From the NCBI RefSeq assembly GCF_009827055.1, contig NZ_WUMK01000002.1, forward strand, positions 620,001 to 684,000: DNA of 64,000 bases. Reading direction: 5' to 3'. Below the pieces are notes generated by a model that saw only the letters and a list, made by a program, of their open reading frames with translations, ran no database searches and was not told the DNA's origin. A program made the translations under genes and the position numbers. This DNA comes from Shinella kummerowiae (GTDB taxonomy: Bacteria > Pseudomonadota > Alphaproteobacteria > Rhizobiales > Rhizobiaceae). Below, in pieces: positions 35,745-43,946 of this stretch (within the stretch, counting starts at the first letter, position 1; each line of letters opens with the position of its first letter).

Positions 35745-38192
35745 TCAGAACGACACGATCGCCTCGACGCCGATACCACCCACCGTGCCGGAGGGTTTGG
35801 CAGCCGGATCGGTGCCGGCGCGTGGCACAAGCCGGATGGTTTTTGCGCCACCCGGCGCCAGATGGAACCAATTGTCCGACGGCAGAAACCCTTCGACGTT
35901 GATTGCGACGGACTGGGCGAAACGATCCGCCGAAAGCGCGAGGTTCCAGCCTTCAGCGTCTTGATCGAGGGTGGAGCTGATCGCCGCGAAAGCCATCGCC
36001 GCCGCCCGGCCGCGCGGAAAATGGAAGGCGTCCGCAACCACAGTCCCATCGGCATCGATCAGCCGGGCGACCGTCACGTCATGGGCGGGTGGGCCGAAAC
36101 GGAAGGCATAGGTCGTGTCGAAGAAGGCGCCGAACAGTTGAGTTGCCGGCAGGGTTTGCGCCGAATGCGGGGCAAGCGTGATCTCCCGCCGGCCGCTGAC
36201 GACCGGTTGGCGGCCGTGTCGCAGGCAGGAAAGCTCCAGCGTCAGGGATTGTTCGTCTGCGCTGTCGTTGATCGTATGCACATCGAGCCCGTTGGTGCCC
36301 TCGTCGGACACTGCGACCTGCACCGGCCGGAAGGCACGGCGCAATGCATGCCAGGCGGATTTCGGCAGGCCCGTGGCGTCCACGATGCCCCAGCCGGCGC
36401 CGGGCAGCAGGTCCTGGAACGTCCAGACGAGCGCGCCGTTGCACGTGGATTGTTCGCGGCGCCATTCGGCAAACGTCGCCTCCATGACCTCGGCGACGAC
36501 GGCGCGGGAGAGATCGAGGTAGCGGGCCGGGTCCTCCCGGCGCAAGCGCGCCGGATCATGGCCGTAGAGCAGGCCGAGATAGTGGTCGCGCACATCCTCG
36601 AAGTCCCAGGAGGCGCCGCGGTCGCGCGGCACGCGCGCCTTCCAGCGCGGATCGTGTACGGCGGGCACCGGCAGGTGGGCATCGAGTGTCTGCTGTTCCG
36701 GCACATTGGCAAAGGCGAGGCTCTCGGCGGCAAAACGCACCGCGGCGCGACGCGCGTCCTCCAGCGGCCGGCAATAGGCGCCGACACCGTAATAATGCGT
36801 CACGCCAGCATCGGGCGAGAAGGGCATGGCGCCACCGCTCGGCGAATTTTCGACATAGGGCACATCCGGACGGTGTACGGCGACGAGGGCGGGCAGGATG
36901 TCGAGCGTCAGCGGCCCGGCCCAGGCCGTCTCCGGCAGGCCGAGCATGGCCGCCTGCTGGTCGATCTCGCTGCCGCCGCAGAGCACGGCGAGCGACGGCG
37001 AGGCAGCGGTGGCGTCGAGGAACTGCGAAACCTCCGTGCGGACGTTTTCGACAAAGGTCGGATCGTTCGCCGGGTAATCAAAATTGGCGAACTGGAAATC
37101 CTGCCAGACCATCAGGCCAAGCTCGTCGCACAGCGCAAAAAACGCCGGCGTCTCGTAGGCCATGGTGCCGCCGATGCGCAGCATGTTCATGTTGGCGTCG
37201 GCAGCGAGGTTCAACAGCGGTTCGTAGCGCTCGCGCGTGCCCGGCAGGTCGACGATGTCGGCAGTGGTCCAGACGGCACCGCGGCAGAAAATTTTCGTGC
37301 CGTTGACGATGAGCGCGAAGTCGCGGCCGTCCGTGCCGCGGTCGACCTCGATGCGACGGAAACCGGTACGGCCGAGGGTTTGCCGCACGCCACCCACCAC
37401 GAGCGAGATATCGTGCAGGACCGGTGTCCCATGCGTGCGCGGCCACCAGGCTTCGACGCCGGGGATGGTGAGGCTGGCGCTGAAACTGTGGTCGCCGTTC
37501 GGGATCGCTTCGACTGAAACGCCGGCGCATTCCACGACAGGTGCCGCCGCGCTATCCAGCGTGAAACCGATCTCGAGCTGGCCCTTGCCGTTTTCGTGCA
37601 GGCGCGCGGAAAGGCGGATATCGGTGGGAACAGCCGGCGTCGGCCGCGTGAGGCGCACCGGCCGCCAGGGGCCTGCGGCATAAACATCCGGGCACCAACC
37701 GGGCATGCGGCCAAGCAGCGTCGTGCGCACGAGGCGCAGACCCTGCGGCGTGATCATCTGCGGCCGCCAGCGGGCACGGGGACCGCGTTTTTCCAGATGC
37801 GGTTTTAATGCGCGGAAACACAGCGCGAGGTGGTCGCTGCCGGTCAGCGTGACGGGAAGCGCGTGGCGCACGAACATGCTGCCGGAGGAAAGGGCAAGCG
37901 CGCCGTTCCACCAGATCTCGGTGATCGTCGCGAGGCCGTCGAAATGCAGCACGGCCTCGCCCGGCGCTTCGCCCGAGAGATCGAGCATATACCAGGCGTC
38001 GAGATGGTCGAGCGGTTCAGGGGCGGTGCGATCGAAGCGACCGGCGCGCTCGAGGGCGCCGGCGACGGTGCCGGGAACGGGCGCATCGAGAACATCGGAA
38101 AGGCTTTGCAGCGCGGCAGGGTCAGCCGCACTGCCTGCCGCCGTCAAGGCCATGCGCCAGCCGGTGGAAAGCGCCTTTCCGGTCTCGGACAT
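35745..38192 (-). CDS. glycoside hydrolase family 2 protein (beta-mannosidase-like)
   Basis: An 815-residue GH2 enzyme lacking a signal peptide. N-terminal jelly-roll with LDAWYMLDLSGEAPGEAVLHFDG (in part: HFDGLATITEIWWNG), immunoglobulin-like domain, and TIM barrel with GTKIFCRGAVWTTADIVDLP, the MNMLRIGGTMAYETPAFFALC strand and the WQDFQFANFDYP region typical of beta-mannosidases; acid/base Glu likely in LCGGSEIDQQ (the usual N of NE is S) and nucleophile near the GALVWTFQDLLPG strand. ATG 38192 has GAAGGAAAAGG. It is the fifth gene of the carrier-protein operon (11 bases after DUF1839), an unusual partner. The altered GSE motif deserves checking for activity. Confidence 0.85.
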   Translation of the reverse strand: MSETGKALSTGWRMALTAAGSAADPAALQSLSDVLDAPVPGTVAGALERAGRFDRTAPEPLDHLDAWYMLDLSGEAPGEAVLHFDGLATITEIWWNGALALSSGSMFVRHALPVTLTGSDHLALCFRALKPHLEKRGPRARWRPQMITPQGLRLVRTTLLGRMPGWCPDVYAAGPWRPVRLTRPTPAVPTDIRLSARLHENGKGQLEIGFTLDSAAAPVVECAGVSVEAIPNGDHSFSASLTIPGVEAWWPRTHGTPVLHDISLVVGGVRQTLGRTGFRRIEVDRGTDGRDFALIVNGTKIFCRGAVWTTADIVDLPGTRERYEPLLNLAADANMNMLRIGGTMAYETPAFFALCDELGLMVWQDFQFANFDYPANDPTFVENVRTEVSQFLDATAASPSLAVLCGGSEIDQQAAMLGLPETAWAGPLTLDILPALVAVHRPDVPYVENSPSGGAMPFSPDAGVTHYYGVGAYCRPLEDARRAAVRFAAESLAFANVPEQQTLDAHLPVPAVHDPRWKARVPRDRGASWDFEDVRDHYLGLLYGHDPARLRREDPARYLDLSRAVVAEVMEATFAEWRREQSTCNGALVWTFQDLLPGAGWGIVDATGLPKSAWHALRRAFRPVQVAVSDEGTNGLDVHTINDSADEQSLTLELSCLRHGRQPVVSGRREITLAPHSAQTLPATQLFGAFFDTTYAFRFGPPAHDVTVARLIDADGTVVADAFHFPRGRAAAMAFAAISSTLDQDAEGWNLALSADRFAQSVAINVEGFLPSDNWFHLAPGGAKTIRLVPRAGTDPAAKPSGTVGGIGVEAIVSF

Positions 38193-38203
38193 TGCCTTTT
38201 CCT

Positions 38204-39157
38204 TCAGTCGATGCGGGCAGCAAGACCCGACATCAGAGTATCCCACGCCTCGATTGCCGGGTCGAGCGCCGTTGCCAGCGGATCGAACTTTCGCCGGGTC
38301 ACCGCACGGGCAAGCTGGAATTGCACGGACTTCGCCGTCTCCGAAATTTTGCGCGCGGCGTCGCCGCCATCAAGGCCCAGCCAGTCTAGATGGCTGCCGG
38401 CCAGCTCGAAATTGGCGCCGAGCTGGCGCAGCGTGTTGAAGGCGTATTTGTGGAAGAAGCCGAAGGGGCGATCCGCCACGGCCTCGACCTGCTTCGGAAA
38501 CACCTTCGCGAAGGCCGCAACCGGATTTTCCGTTGGGCGCCGGGCGAAGTGGAAAGCAAGCAGGCGTTTTGCCTCGCGGCGCAGATGCAGGTCGTCCGGG
38601 CGCTTTTCCGGGAATTTGGCGAATTCCGTATAGGGCAGGAAGGGCAGAGCGTCGGGGCCGTAGTTCAGTTGGAACAGGCCGTCGAAATCCTCGCCTTCCA
38701 GCCGGAAGAAGCCGGCATTGTGGAAATAGTCGAGCTGCTTTGCTTCGAGATCCAGCCGGTTGATCGCCACCGTCGTCTTGCCGTGCTCCTGACGGTAGGC
38801 GACGCCGCGGGTGTCCGGCATGTAAAAGCTGTCCATCTCGACGAGGCAGAGACGGCCGCGGGCGATCTGCGTCGCGATGTGGCTCTCGACCGTGTCGAAG
38901 ATGGCAAGCTCCGTCGCGCGGATGCCATAGAGCGCTTCGAGGTCTTCCAGCGGCACCTTGAAGAAGGTGAACTGGTCGCCCTCGAAATCCTGGGTCAGCG
39001 AGAAGCCGAGCATCGCCTCGGGATGGCTGCCGAACGCATTCAGCACCTCGATCCATAGGTCGACATAACAATTCGTCTCCGGCCACATGCGCTCTGCGTC
39101 GTGCAGGGCATGCGGCCGGTAGGTCTCGGGATTGGCCCCGGCGAAGACGGCAGCCAT
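38204..39157 (-). CDS. DUF1839-family protein, partner of the amino acid:carrier-protein ligase
   Basis: A 317-residue protein of the DUF1839 family: MAAVFAGANPETYRPHALHD, then ERMWPETNCYVDLWIEVLNA, LVEMDSFYMPDTRGVAYRQE, and a C-terminal helical half (LGANFELAGSHLDWLGLDGG). No cofactor motif is recognised; SFYMPDTxGxxYxxxHxKT is a strongly conserved-looking patch containing Asp and His residues. It starts 2 bases after the ligase stop, so it is co-translated. The family is repeatedly found next to aa:CP ligases, hence likely downstream handling of the aminoacyl-carrier, e.g. transfer of the amino acid to an acceptor. This role is inference. Confidence 0.8.
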   Translation of the reverse strand: MAAVFAGANPETYRPHALHDAERMWPETNCYVDLWIEVLNAFGSHPEAMLGFSLTQDFEGDQFTFFKVPLEDLEALYGIRATELAIFDTVESHIATQIARGRLCLVEMDSFYMPDTRGVAYRQEHGKTTVAINRLDLEAKQLDYFHNAGFFRLEGEDFDGLFQLNYGPDALPFLPYTEFAKFPEKRPDDLHLRREAKRLLAFHFARRPTENPVAAFAKVFPKQVEAVADRPFGFFHKYAFNTLRQLGANFELAGSHLDWLGLDGGDAARKISETAKSVQFQLARAVTRRKFDPLATALDPAIEAWDTLMSGLAARID

Positions 39158-39159
39158 GC

Positions 39160-40074
39160 TCAGTCCTGATATCCCAGAACCTTGCGGACATCCGCAGGCC
39201 AGGTCGCGATATCCATGCCGTGGCGGGCAAAGAGCGCGAGCGCAATGCGCTCCAGGCCGAAGCCGACGCAGGCAGTGTGCGCGACGTCGCCGTTTTCGAG
39301 GTTCAGCCCCCACTTCGCGCCAAAAGCGTCCTGATGGTAGTTGAAGCTCATGCAGGCCGTTGGCTTGGCGGCCGAGGTGACGGGAATGAGCAGCTCGAAC
39401 TTCAGGTTCTGGTCACGCTGGTTGTTGGCCATCATGCGGCCGGCGCGGCCGAAGAACGGATCGTTGGCCACATCCATCGTCACGTCGAGGCCGACCTTGG
39501 CCATCATTTCGAGACCGCGGTCCATCCAGGTCTGGCGGAACTCGGTCACATGCTCCTGCGTCCCCATGCACACGTACTCGCGCATGCGAAAAAGCTGCTG
39601 GCGGGCCGGGTCGTTGGAGGGCTCGTGACGGAAGCAATAGGACTGCAGATCGTAGAGGCCGCCCTTGGCCGGCAGGCGACCGCGCTTGGCGATGGTCGGA
39701 TAGAGCGGATAGCAGGCGGCCGGCGTCAGCACGATGTCGGTCGCCTTCTGGTCCTTCGTCCAGTCGCCGTTCACTTCCATGCATTGCAGCAGGTTCATGT
39801 GGTCGGCATCGCCGCCGCAGAAGCTGTGCACGGTGCCGGCGAGCTGCGGAAAGCTCTTCATGTAGCCGGAGGTTTCGAAATGCGCGCGGTTCATGCCTGG
39901 CGGGAATCGCATGGCTTCTGCGCCATCACGGCCGCCATAGGCGTCGATCAGCCGCTCGAAGCGGGCGATGACGTCCTCGAAGGCGCCCGAGCGGCCATAG
40001 AGGCCTTCGACGCCGGTATCGATGAGCAGGCCTGAATCGAAGAGCCTGTCGAGAAGGGAGGTCTGCATATCCAT
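39160..40074 (-). CDS. amino acid--[acyl-carrier-protein] ligase (seryl-tRNA synthetase homologue)
   Basis: A 304-residue class II aminoacyl-tRNA-synthetase-like enzyme without the tRNA-binding coiled coil. Family members from Bradyrhizobium and Agrobacterium activate glycine or alanine with ATP and load it on the phosphopantetheine of a dedicated carrier protein. Motif 2 reads [19 protein letters not shown]; motif 3 is [19 protein letters not shown]. Cysteines in [10 protein letters not shown] / NLLQCMEV and TACVGFG with the motif-2 Glu could form the Cys-Glu-Cys zinc site of these enzymes and of archaeal-type SerRS. ATG 40074 is 4 bases after the preceding stop. Amino acid specificity cannot be read by eye. 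Confidence 0.9.
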   Translation of the reverse strand: MDMQTSLLDRLFDSGLLIDTGVEGLYGRSGAFEDVIARFERLIDAYGGRDGAEAMRFPPGMNRAHFETSGYMKSFPQLAGTVHSFCGGDADHMNLLQCMEVNGDWTKDQKATDIVLTPAACYPLYPTIAKRGRLPAKGGLYDLQSYCFRHEPSNDPARQQLFRMREYVCMGTQEHVTEFRQTWMDRGLEMMAKVGLDVTMDVANDPFFGRAGRMMANNQRDQNLKFELLIPVTSAAKPTACMSFNYHQDAFGAKWGLNLENGDVAHTACVGFGLERIALALFARHGMDIATWPADVRKVLGYQD

Positions 40075-40078
40075 GGTG

Positions 40079-41251
40079 TCACCCAATCAGGCTGGTGTCC
40101 TGCTTGTGGACAAGCAGGAGGTTGGACGTGTTGCCGAGGATGCGGTCGTTGGAAATCATCAGCTGGGCGGAGTGGGCATCGCGCAGGTGCCGGCCGATAC
40201 TGAACGGCGTGCCATTCTTGTAGCCCATGATGCCGACGATCAGCATCGCCTGGTTGATGATGGCGAGGATCGTTTCAGAGGAGGCGATCTTCACGTTGTT
40301 CATCGCCACCGCAAAGCCCATGGAGGACAGCCGGTCCGGATCCGCCTTGGCGGCTTCGTATTCGCGCAGGCCGGCAATCGTGTTCGACTTGACGAGCTGC
40401 AGCAGGTTGGAGGCTTCCGCCAGCCGCAACGCGCCGGGCGGCGTGACGCCGGGACTCTTGCGCGCAGCGGCGCGCACGAAGGCCTGGGCGCGGGAAACCG
40501 CGTTGACGGCGATGCCGTACCACACGGCACTCCACAGCAGGTGCGAGGTGGCGAGCATCGATTGTGCGGCGATCTCGGCAAAGGGCTTGGGCAGGATCTG
40601 TTCCTTCGGCGCCTCGCCCTTGAACAGCCAGCCGTCCGAGCAGGTGCCGCGCATGCCGAGCGTATCCCAGACATGGGTCTGCTCCAGCGTGTACTGGTCC
40701 TTGGTGAAGACGGTCATGACCTGATCGGTCGAGGCGGCGTCGGCATGCGCCCGCGACGTGATGAGGATCGCGTCGGCATGGGCGCCGTAGGAAATGACGG
40801 TGGCGTCCTTCGTGAGGCGGCAGGTGTCGCCGTCAATCTCGATGGCGCAGATGCTGTTGCGCAGATTGCCGCCGATGCCGCCCTCGGTCGTCGCCGAAGC
40901 GAGCAGCAGCTGTTCGTCGGAGACCCGGCGCATGAAGGCGGAATGCCAGGTGTCGCCGGCGCCATGCGAGACGAGGCTCGACAGCTTGATGTGGTGCATG
41001 GCGAAAACCATGGCGGCGGCCGAGCAGCTCTGGCCGATCAGCGAACAGGCTTCGGCGATCTCGGAAAGGGAGCAATCCTCGCCGCCGAGGGCTGCGGGGA
41101 TCTGGATGGACAGCAGCCGTTCGGCGATCATCGCATCGACGGCTTCCCGCGGGAAACGGCCTTTGGCGTCCACGTCGTCGGCATGCACTGCGGCCACGGC
41201 GGACACGCGCTGGGCGCGTTCCGCAAGGCTCGTACCGACGGTCATGGTCAT
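40079..41251 (-). CDS. acyl-CoA dehydrogenase-like flavoprotein of the carrier-protein operon
   Basis: A 390-residue acyl-CoA dehydrogenase superfamily protein: helical N-domain ([20 protein letters not shown]), beta-domain ([20 protein letters not shown] ... [17 protein letters not shown]), C-terminal helices ending [19 protein letters not shown]. The segment aligned with the catalytic YEGT of classical enzymes reads ILGNTSN, so that Glu is missing. It overlaps the carrier gene by 4 bases and precedes the ligase by 4, so its substrate is more likely an aminoacyl-carrier thioester than acyl-CoA. It could oxidise the aminoacyl group or act as an FAD-dependent hydroxylase (the nearest relatives include monooxygenase-like members). 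Confidence 0.85.
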   Translation of the reverse strand: MTMTVGTSLAERAQRVSAVAAVHADDVDAKGRFPREAVDAMIAERLLSIQIPAALGGEDCSLSEIAEACSLIGQSCSAAAMVFAMHHIKLSSLVSHGAGDTWHSAFMRRVSDEQLLLASATTEGGIGGNLRNSICAIEIDGDTCRLTKDATVISYGAHADAILITSRAHADAASTDQVMTVFTKDQYTLEQTHVWDTLGMRGTCSDGWLFKGEAPKEQILPKPFAEIAAQSMLATSHLLWSAVWYGIAVNAVSRAQAFVRAAARKSPGVTPPGALRLAEASNLLQLVKSNTIAGLREYEAAKADPDRLSSMGFAVAMNNVKIASSETILAIINQAMLIVGIMGYKNGTPFSIGRHLRDAHSAQLMISNDRILGNTSNLLLVHKQDTSLIG

Positions 41252-41502
41252 TCGGCGGCCTCCGCGCTGCCGGTCAGACCTTCGACCGCCCGCGTGATCG
41301 CGGCGATGCTCTGGAAGGACTTGCGGTTCAACAGGTTGTCGGGGAACTCCACGTCGAAGGCTTCCTCGATGCCGAGCATCACCTGAACGGAGGCAAAGGA
41401 AGACAGGCCTGCGGCATAGAGATCGGCGTCGTCGGCCAGCGTATCGACCGGCACCGGGAGACCGCCGTGCTTGGCCAGAATGTCACGGATCTTCTGCTTC
41501 AT
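41248..41502 (-). CDS. dedicated acyl (aminoacyl) carrier protein
   Basis: An 84-residue carrier protein. The phosphopantetheine site is DLYAAGLSSFASVQVMLGIE with the modified serine at about residue 35 (LSS in place of DSL). The helical bundle ends [16 protein letters not shown] 41502 (MKQKIRDILAKHG) is preceded by GGAG at 6 bases; an ATG four codons upstream is less likely. First gene of the five-gene operon; its 3' end overlaps the flavoprotein start (ATGA). It is distinct from fatty-acid AcpP in sequence and location. Confidence 0.92.
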   Translation of the reverse strand: MKQKIRDILAKHGGLPVPVDTLADDADLYAAGLSSFASVQVMLGIEEAFDVEFPDNLLNRKSFQSIAAITRAVEGLTGSAEAAE

Positions 41503-41586
41503 GTTGTTCTCCATCGCGTTGTTTGTCGTTCACGGCCGGACAGCGGACCGTCGTCGTATTCTTCCGAAAAGACATAACCGACGGTT

Positions 41587-41627
41587 GATAAGATCGGCTG
41601 AAGGGACATGGATAAGATTCGGTGAAG
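41587..41627. promoter_or_regulatory. 17-base direct repeat upstream of the carrier-protein operon
   Basis: GATAAGATCGGCTGAAG (41587-41603) and GATAAGATTCGGTGAAG (41611-41627), start-to-start 24 bases. They share GATAAGAT and TGAAG. They lie 85-125 bases upstream of the carrier ATG, a likely regulator binding region. Confidence 0.45.
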
Positions 41628-41768
41628 CGCTGCGGCGATGTGGCCGGATCCGGGGCGTCATTTTTCGGAACGCCCTGAAGAAAGTCTGACCCACGTTTGT
41701 TTTTCAATGGGTTGCAAGAAGTTGTCGGTGTGCCGCGCTGATACGCGCCGGCAAAATTGAGGCTTTGT

Positions 41769-41776
41769 TAACCATA
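41769..41776 (+). promoter_or_regulatory. TTAACCAT half-box upstream of Wzz-like gene
   Basis: Same word and strand as upstream of the flagellin gene (21203). It is 99 bases before the ATG at 41876. Candidate CtrA half-site, low certainty alone. Confidence 0.3.
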
Positions 41777-41875
41777 TCCTGAGACTGTGCAGATCTAGCC
41801 ATCGCGCAGCCATTGCGTCGTGGCAGAGCATCATTGCAGCAGGCTGGTTGCCAGAGGCGGCCGTTCAGGCGTTCC

Positions 41876-43936
41876 ATGGACATAGATATTTTTCAGTTGC
41901 CCGGAATTGTGCTGAAGAGAATCCACTATGTGATTCTCTGCGCGCTCGCCTGTGCCGTGCTCGCGCTCGGCTTCGTGATGACCCAGAAGCCGTTCTATCG
42001 CTCCACGGCAGAAGTCTTTGTCGATATCCAGCGCGGCCCCGTCGTCGGCACGGATACCGGCGGCACGATGAACATGCAGCAGCTGATCGGCAGCCAGCTT
42101 TACCTGTTCCAGTCGCGCGACGTGCTGCGCGACGTCGTCAAGCGTCTCGACCTCGAGAAGGACCCATATCTCACCGGTGGCGGTGGTGGCCTGATGTCGA
42201 AAATCCTCGGGCGCAAGCCCGCGGAGGGAGATGCGACGAACGGCGTCGTCGATGCCATCCTGGAAAACCTGCTGGTCGCCCGCAACGGCGACACCTTCGT
42301 TTTCACCATCCAGATGAAGCACCGCGACAGCGAAATGGCCGCAAAGATCGCCAATGCCATCGCCGAAAGCTATCTGCGCATCGCCGACACGTCGCGGCTC
42401 GACGTCAACCTGCGCACCTCCAAGACCATCGAGGAGCAGACGGAAGAGCTGCGCCAGCGCGTGCTCGATGCCCGCGCCAAGGTGGAGACCTACCGGGCCG
42501 AGAACGGCCTTCTGACGACCGGTGAACAGGGGCTGATCGCCGACCAGCAGCTTGCCGCACTCAACCAGCAGCTGATTGCCGCCCGCCAGCAGGCCGAGCA
42601 GCAGAAGACCGCCTATGACCAGGCGCAACAGCTCAACATGTCCGATGTCGAATCGGGCGCCATTCCCGAAGCGCTGCAATCCACCGCGCTGACGGGGCTG
42701 CGCAGCCGCTATTCGCAGATGCTCGACCGCCAGGCGGAGCTCTCGGCCAATCTCGGCAACGGCCATCCGCAGATGAAGGCCGTGCGCTCGCAGATCGCCA
42801 GCATCCGCGGGGCGATTGAAAAGGAGCTCGTGCGCATTCGCCAGCTCTCGGCCAACACCTATCAGCGGGCGCAGACAAACCTCGCCGCGGTGCAGAAGCG
42901 CTTCGATGAACAGGCGACGGCGACCGGCGACAATGGCAATGTCCGCTACCGCCTGGCGCAGCTCATCAGCGAAGCCGACGCGATCGACGCGGTCTACAAG
43001 TCGTTCCTGACGCGTGCCGAGGAGCTGAGCCGCCAGCAGGATCTCGGCAACGGCAATTCGCGCATCATCTCGGCGGCCACGCCGTCCGGCAAGGCCATCC
43101 AGGCGCCGAAACTGCTTGTGCTCATCGCCGCAATCCTGTTCGGCACGGCTGCCGGTGCAGCGCTTGCCGTGGTGCGCGAACTGTTCGGCGGCACCGTGCG
43201 CTCGGAAAAGGACCTCGTCACGAAGACGGGCGCACCGGTCATCGCCGTGATCGAGGACGAGAATGCCGGCCGGAGCGAAAGCCGCTGGAGCGACAAGCTT
43301 GCCCGCGTGGTGCCGTTCGGCCGTGATGCGGCGCGGCACGATGCAACACCGCGCGTCTCGGGCCTCACGCGCGCGGCGCATCTGCTGGATGCGCAGTTCG
43401 AGCCGGGTGTTCCGGTGACGATCGCCGTGCTCTCCGCCGGCAGCGCCGGTTACGGCAATGCGGCACTCGGCATTGCACGCGAATTGCAGATACTCGGGCA
43501 GGACGTGCTGTTTTCCGACGGCGAGCTTCGCCGCGTGGCACAGAGCCCGCTGCGCGCCACCGGTTCGGTGAAGATCCGCACCGATTTCGCGCGGCCTTCC
43601 GGCGAGCGACACTCGCGCGGCCACGCCCAGACACTCGAGGACATGCTGCATTTCCGCCGCCTCGGCTCCGGCGGACTGCGCAAGGTCTCGGTCCTTTCGT
43701 CCGCCCGGGTCAGCACGTCGTTCCGCGACGAGGCTGCCGATTTCACGATCATCGACTGCTGCGGCACGCCGGCCGAGGCGATCCTTCCCGCCGTGCTGCG
43801 CCATGTCGACGGCATCCTGGTGGTTTCCGCCATCGGGGCGACCGGCAGCGAGGCGCTGTCGGCCCTGGTCTCCGAAATCGCGCCGTGGCGCGACAAGCTG
43901 GTCGGCAACATCCTGATCGGCGACCGGGCCGCCTGA
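41876..43936 (+). CDS. Wzz/GumC-type chain-length protein with degenerate BY-kinase domain
   Basis: A 686-residue polysaccharide co-polymerase. TM1 ~residues 13-35 (IHYVILCALACAVLALGF), a long periplasmic Wzz domain with coiled coils (AALNQQLIAARQQAEQQKTA), the PxxP-like segment before TM2 (~415-435, LLVLIAAILFGTAAGAALAV), then a cytoplasmic domain resembling the autokinase of ExoP/Wzc. Its P-loop is degraded: VLSAGSAGYGNAALGIAREL, where the Walker A Lys is Asn and no GKS remains; no C-terminal tyrosine cluster is seen. ATP-dependent kinase activity is therefore unlikely, and length control may be constitutive. ATG 41876 (MDIDIFQLPG) was chosen. It starts the plus-strand pair with the Wzy-like gene (10 bases apart). 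Confidence 0.88.
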   Translation: MDIDIFQLPGIVLKRIHYVILCALACAVLALGFVMTQKPFYRSTAEVFVDIQRGPVVGTDTGGTMNMQQLIGSQLYLFQSRDVLRDVVKRLDLEKDPYLTGGGGGLMSKILGRKPAEGDATNGVVDAILENLLVARNGDTFVFTIQMKHRDSEMAAKIANAIAESYLRIADTSRLDVNLRTSKTIEEQTEELRQRVLDARAKVETYRAENGLLTTGEQGLIADQQLAALNQQLIAARQQAEQQKTAYDQAQQLNMSDVESGAIPEALQSTALTGLRSRYSQMLDRQAELSANLGNGHPQMKAVRSQIASIRGAIEKELVRIRQLSANTYQRAQTNLAAVQKRFDEQATATGDNGNVRYRLAQLISEADAIDAVYKSFLTRAEELSRQQDLGNGNSRIISAATPSGKAIQAPKLLVLIAAILFGTAAGAALAVVRELFGGTVRSEKDLVTKTGAPVIAVIEDENAGRSESRWSDKLARVVPFGRDAARHDATPRVSGLTRAAHLLDAQFEPGVPVTIAVLSAGSAGYGNAALGIARELQILGQDVLFSDGELRRVAQSPLRATGSVKIRTDFARPSGERHSRGHAQTLEDMLHFRRLGSGGLRKVSVLSSARVSTSFRDEAADFTIIDCCGTPAEAILPAVLRHVDGILVVSAIGATGSEALSALVSEIAPWRDKLVGNILIGDRAA

Positions 43937-43946
43937 GGAGAGCGAG

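Larger units (their letters stand above)
41503..41875. other. 373-base divergent region between carrier-protein operon and Wzz-like gene
   Basis: Holds a direct repeat (41587-41627) near the operon side and a TTAACCAT half-box near the Wzz side (listed separately). The stretch 41690-41760 is AT-rich. No open frame or hairpin that I would support. Confidence 0.5.

Noticed and set aside
39160-40074. True seryl-tRNA synthetase
   Set aside because: Only 304 residues, no tRNA-binding coiled coil, and coupled to a carrier-protein gene.
40079-41251. Catabolic acyl-CoA dehydrogenase of beta-oxidation
   Set aside because: Missing canonical Glu and translationally coupled to a carrier protein and its ligase, with no other beta-oxidation genes.
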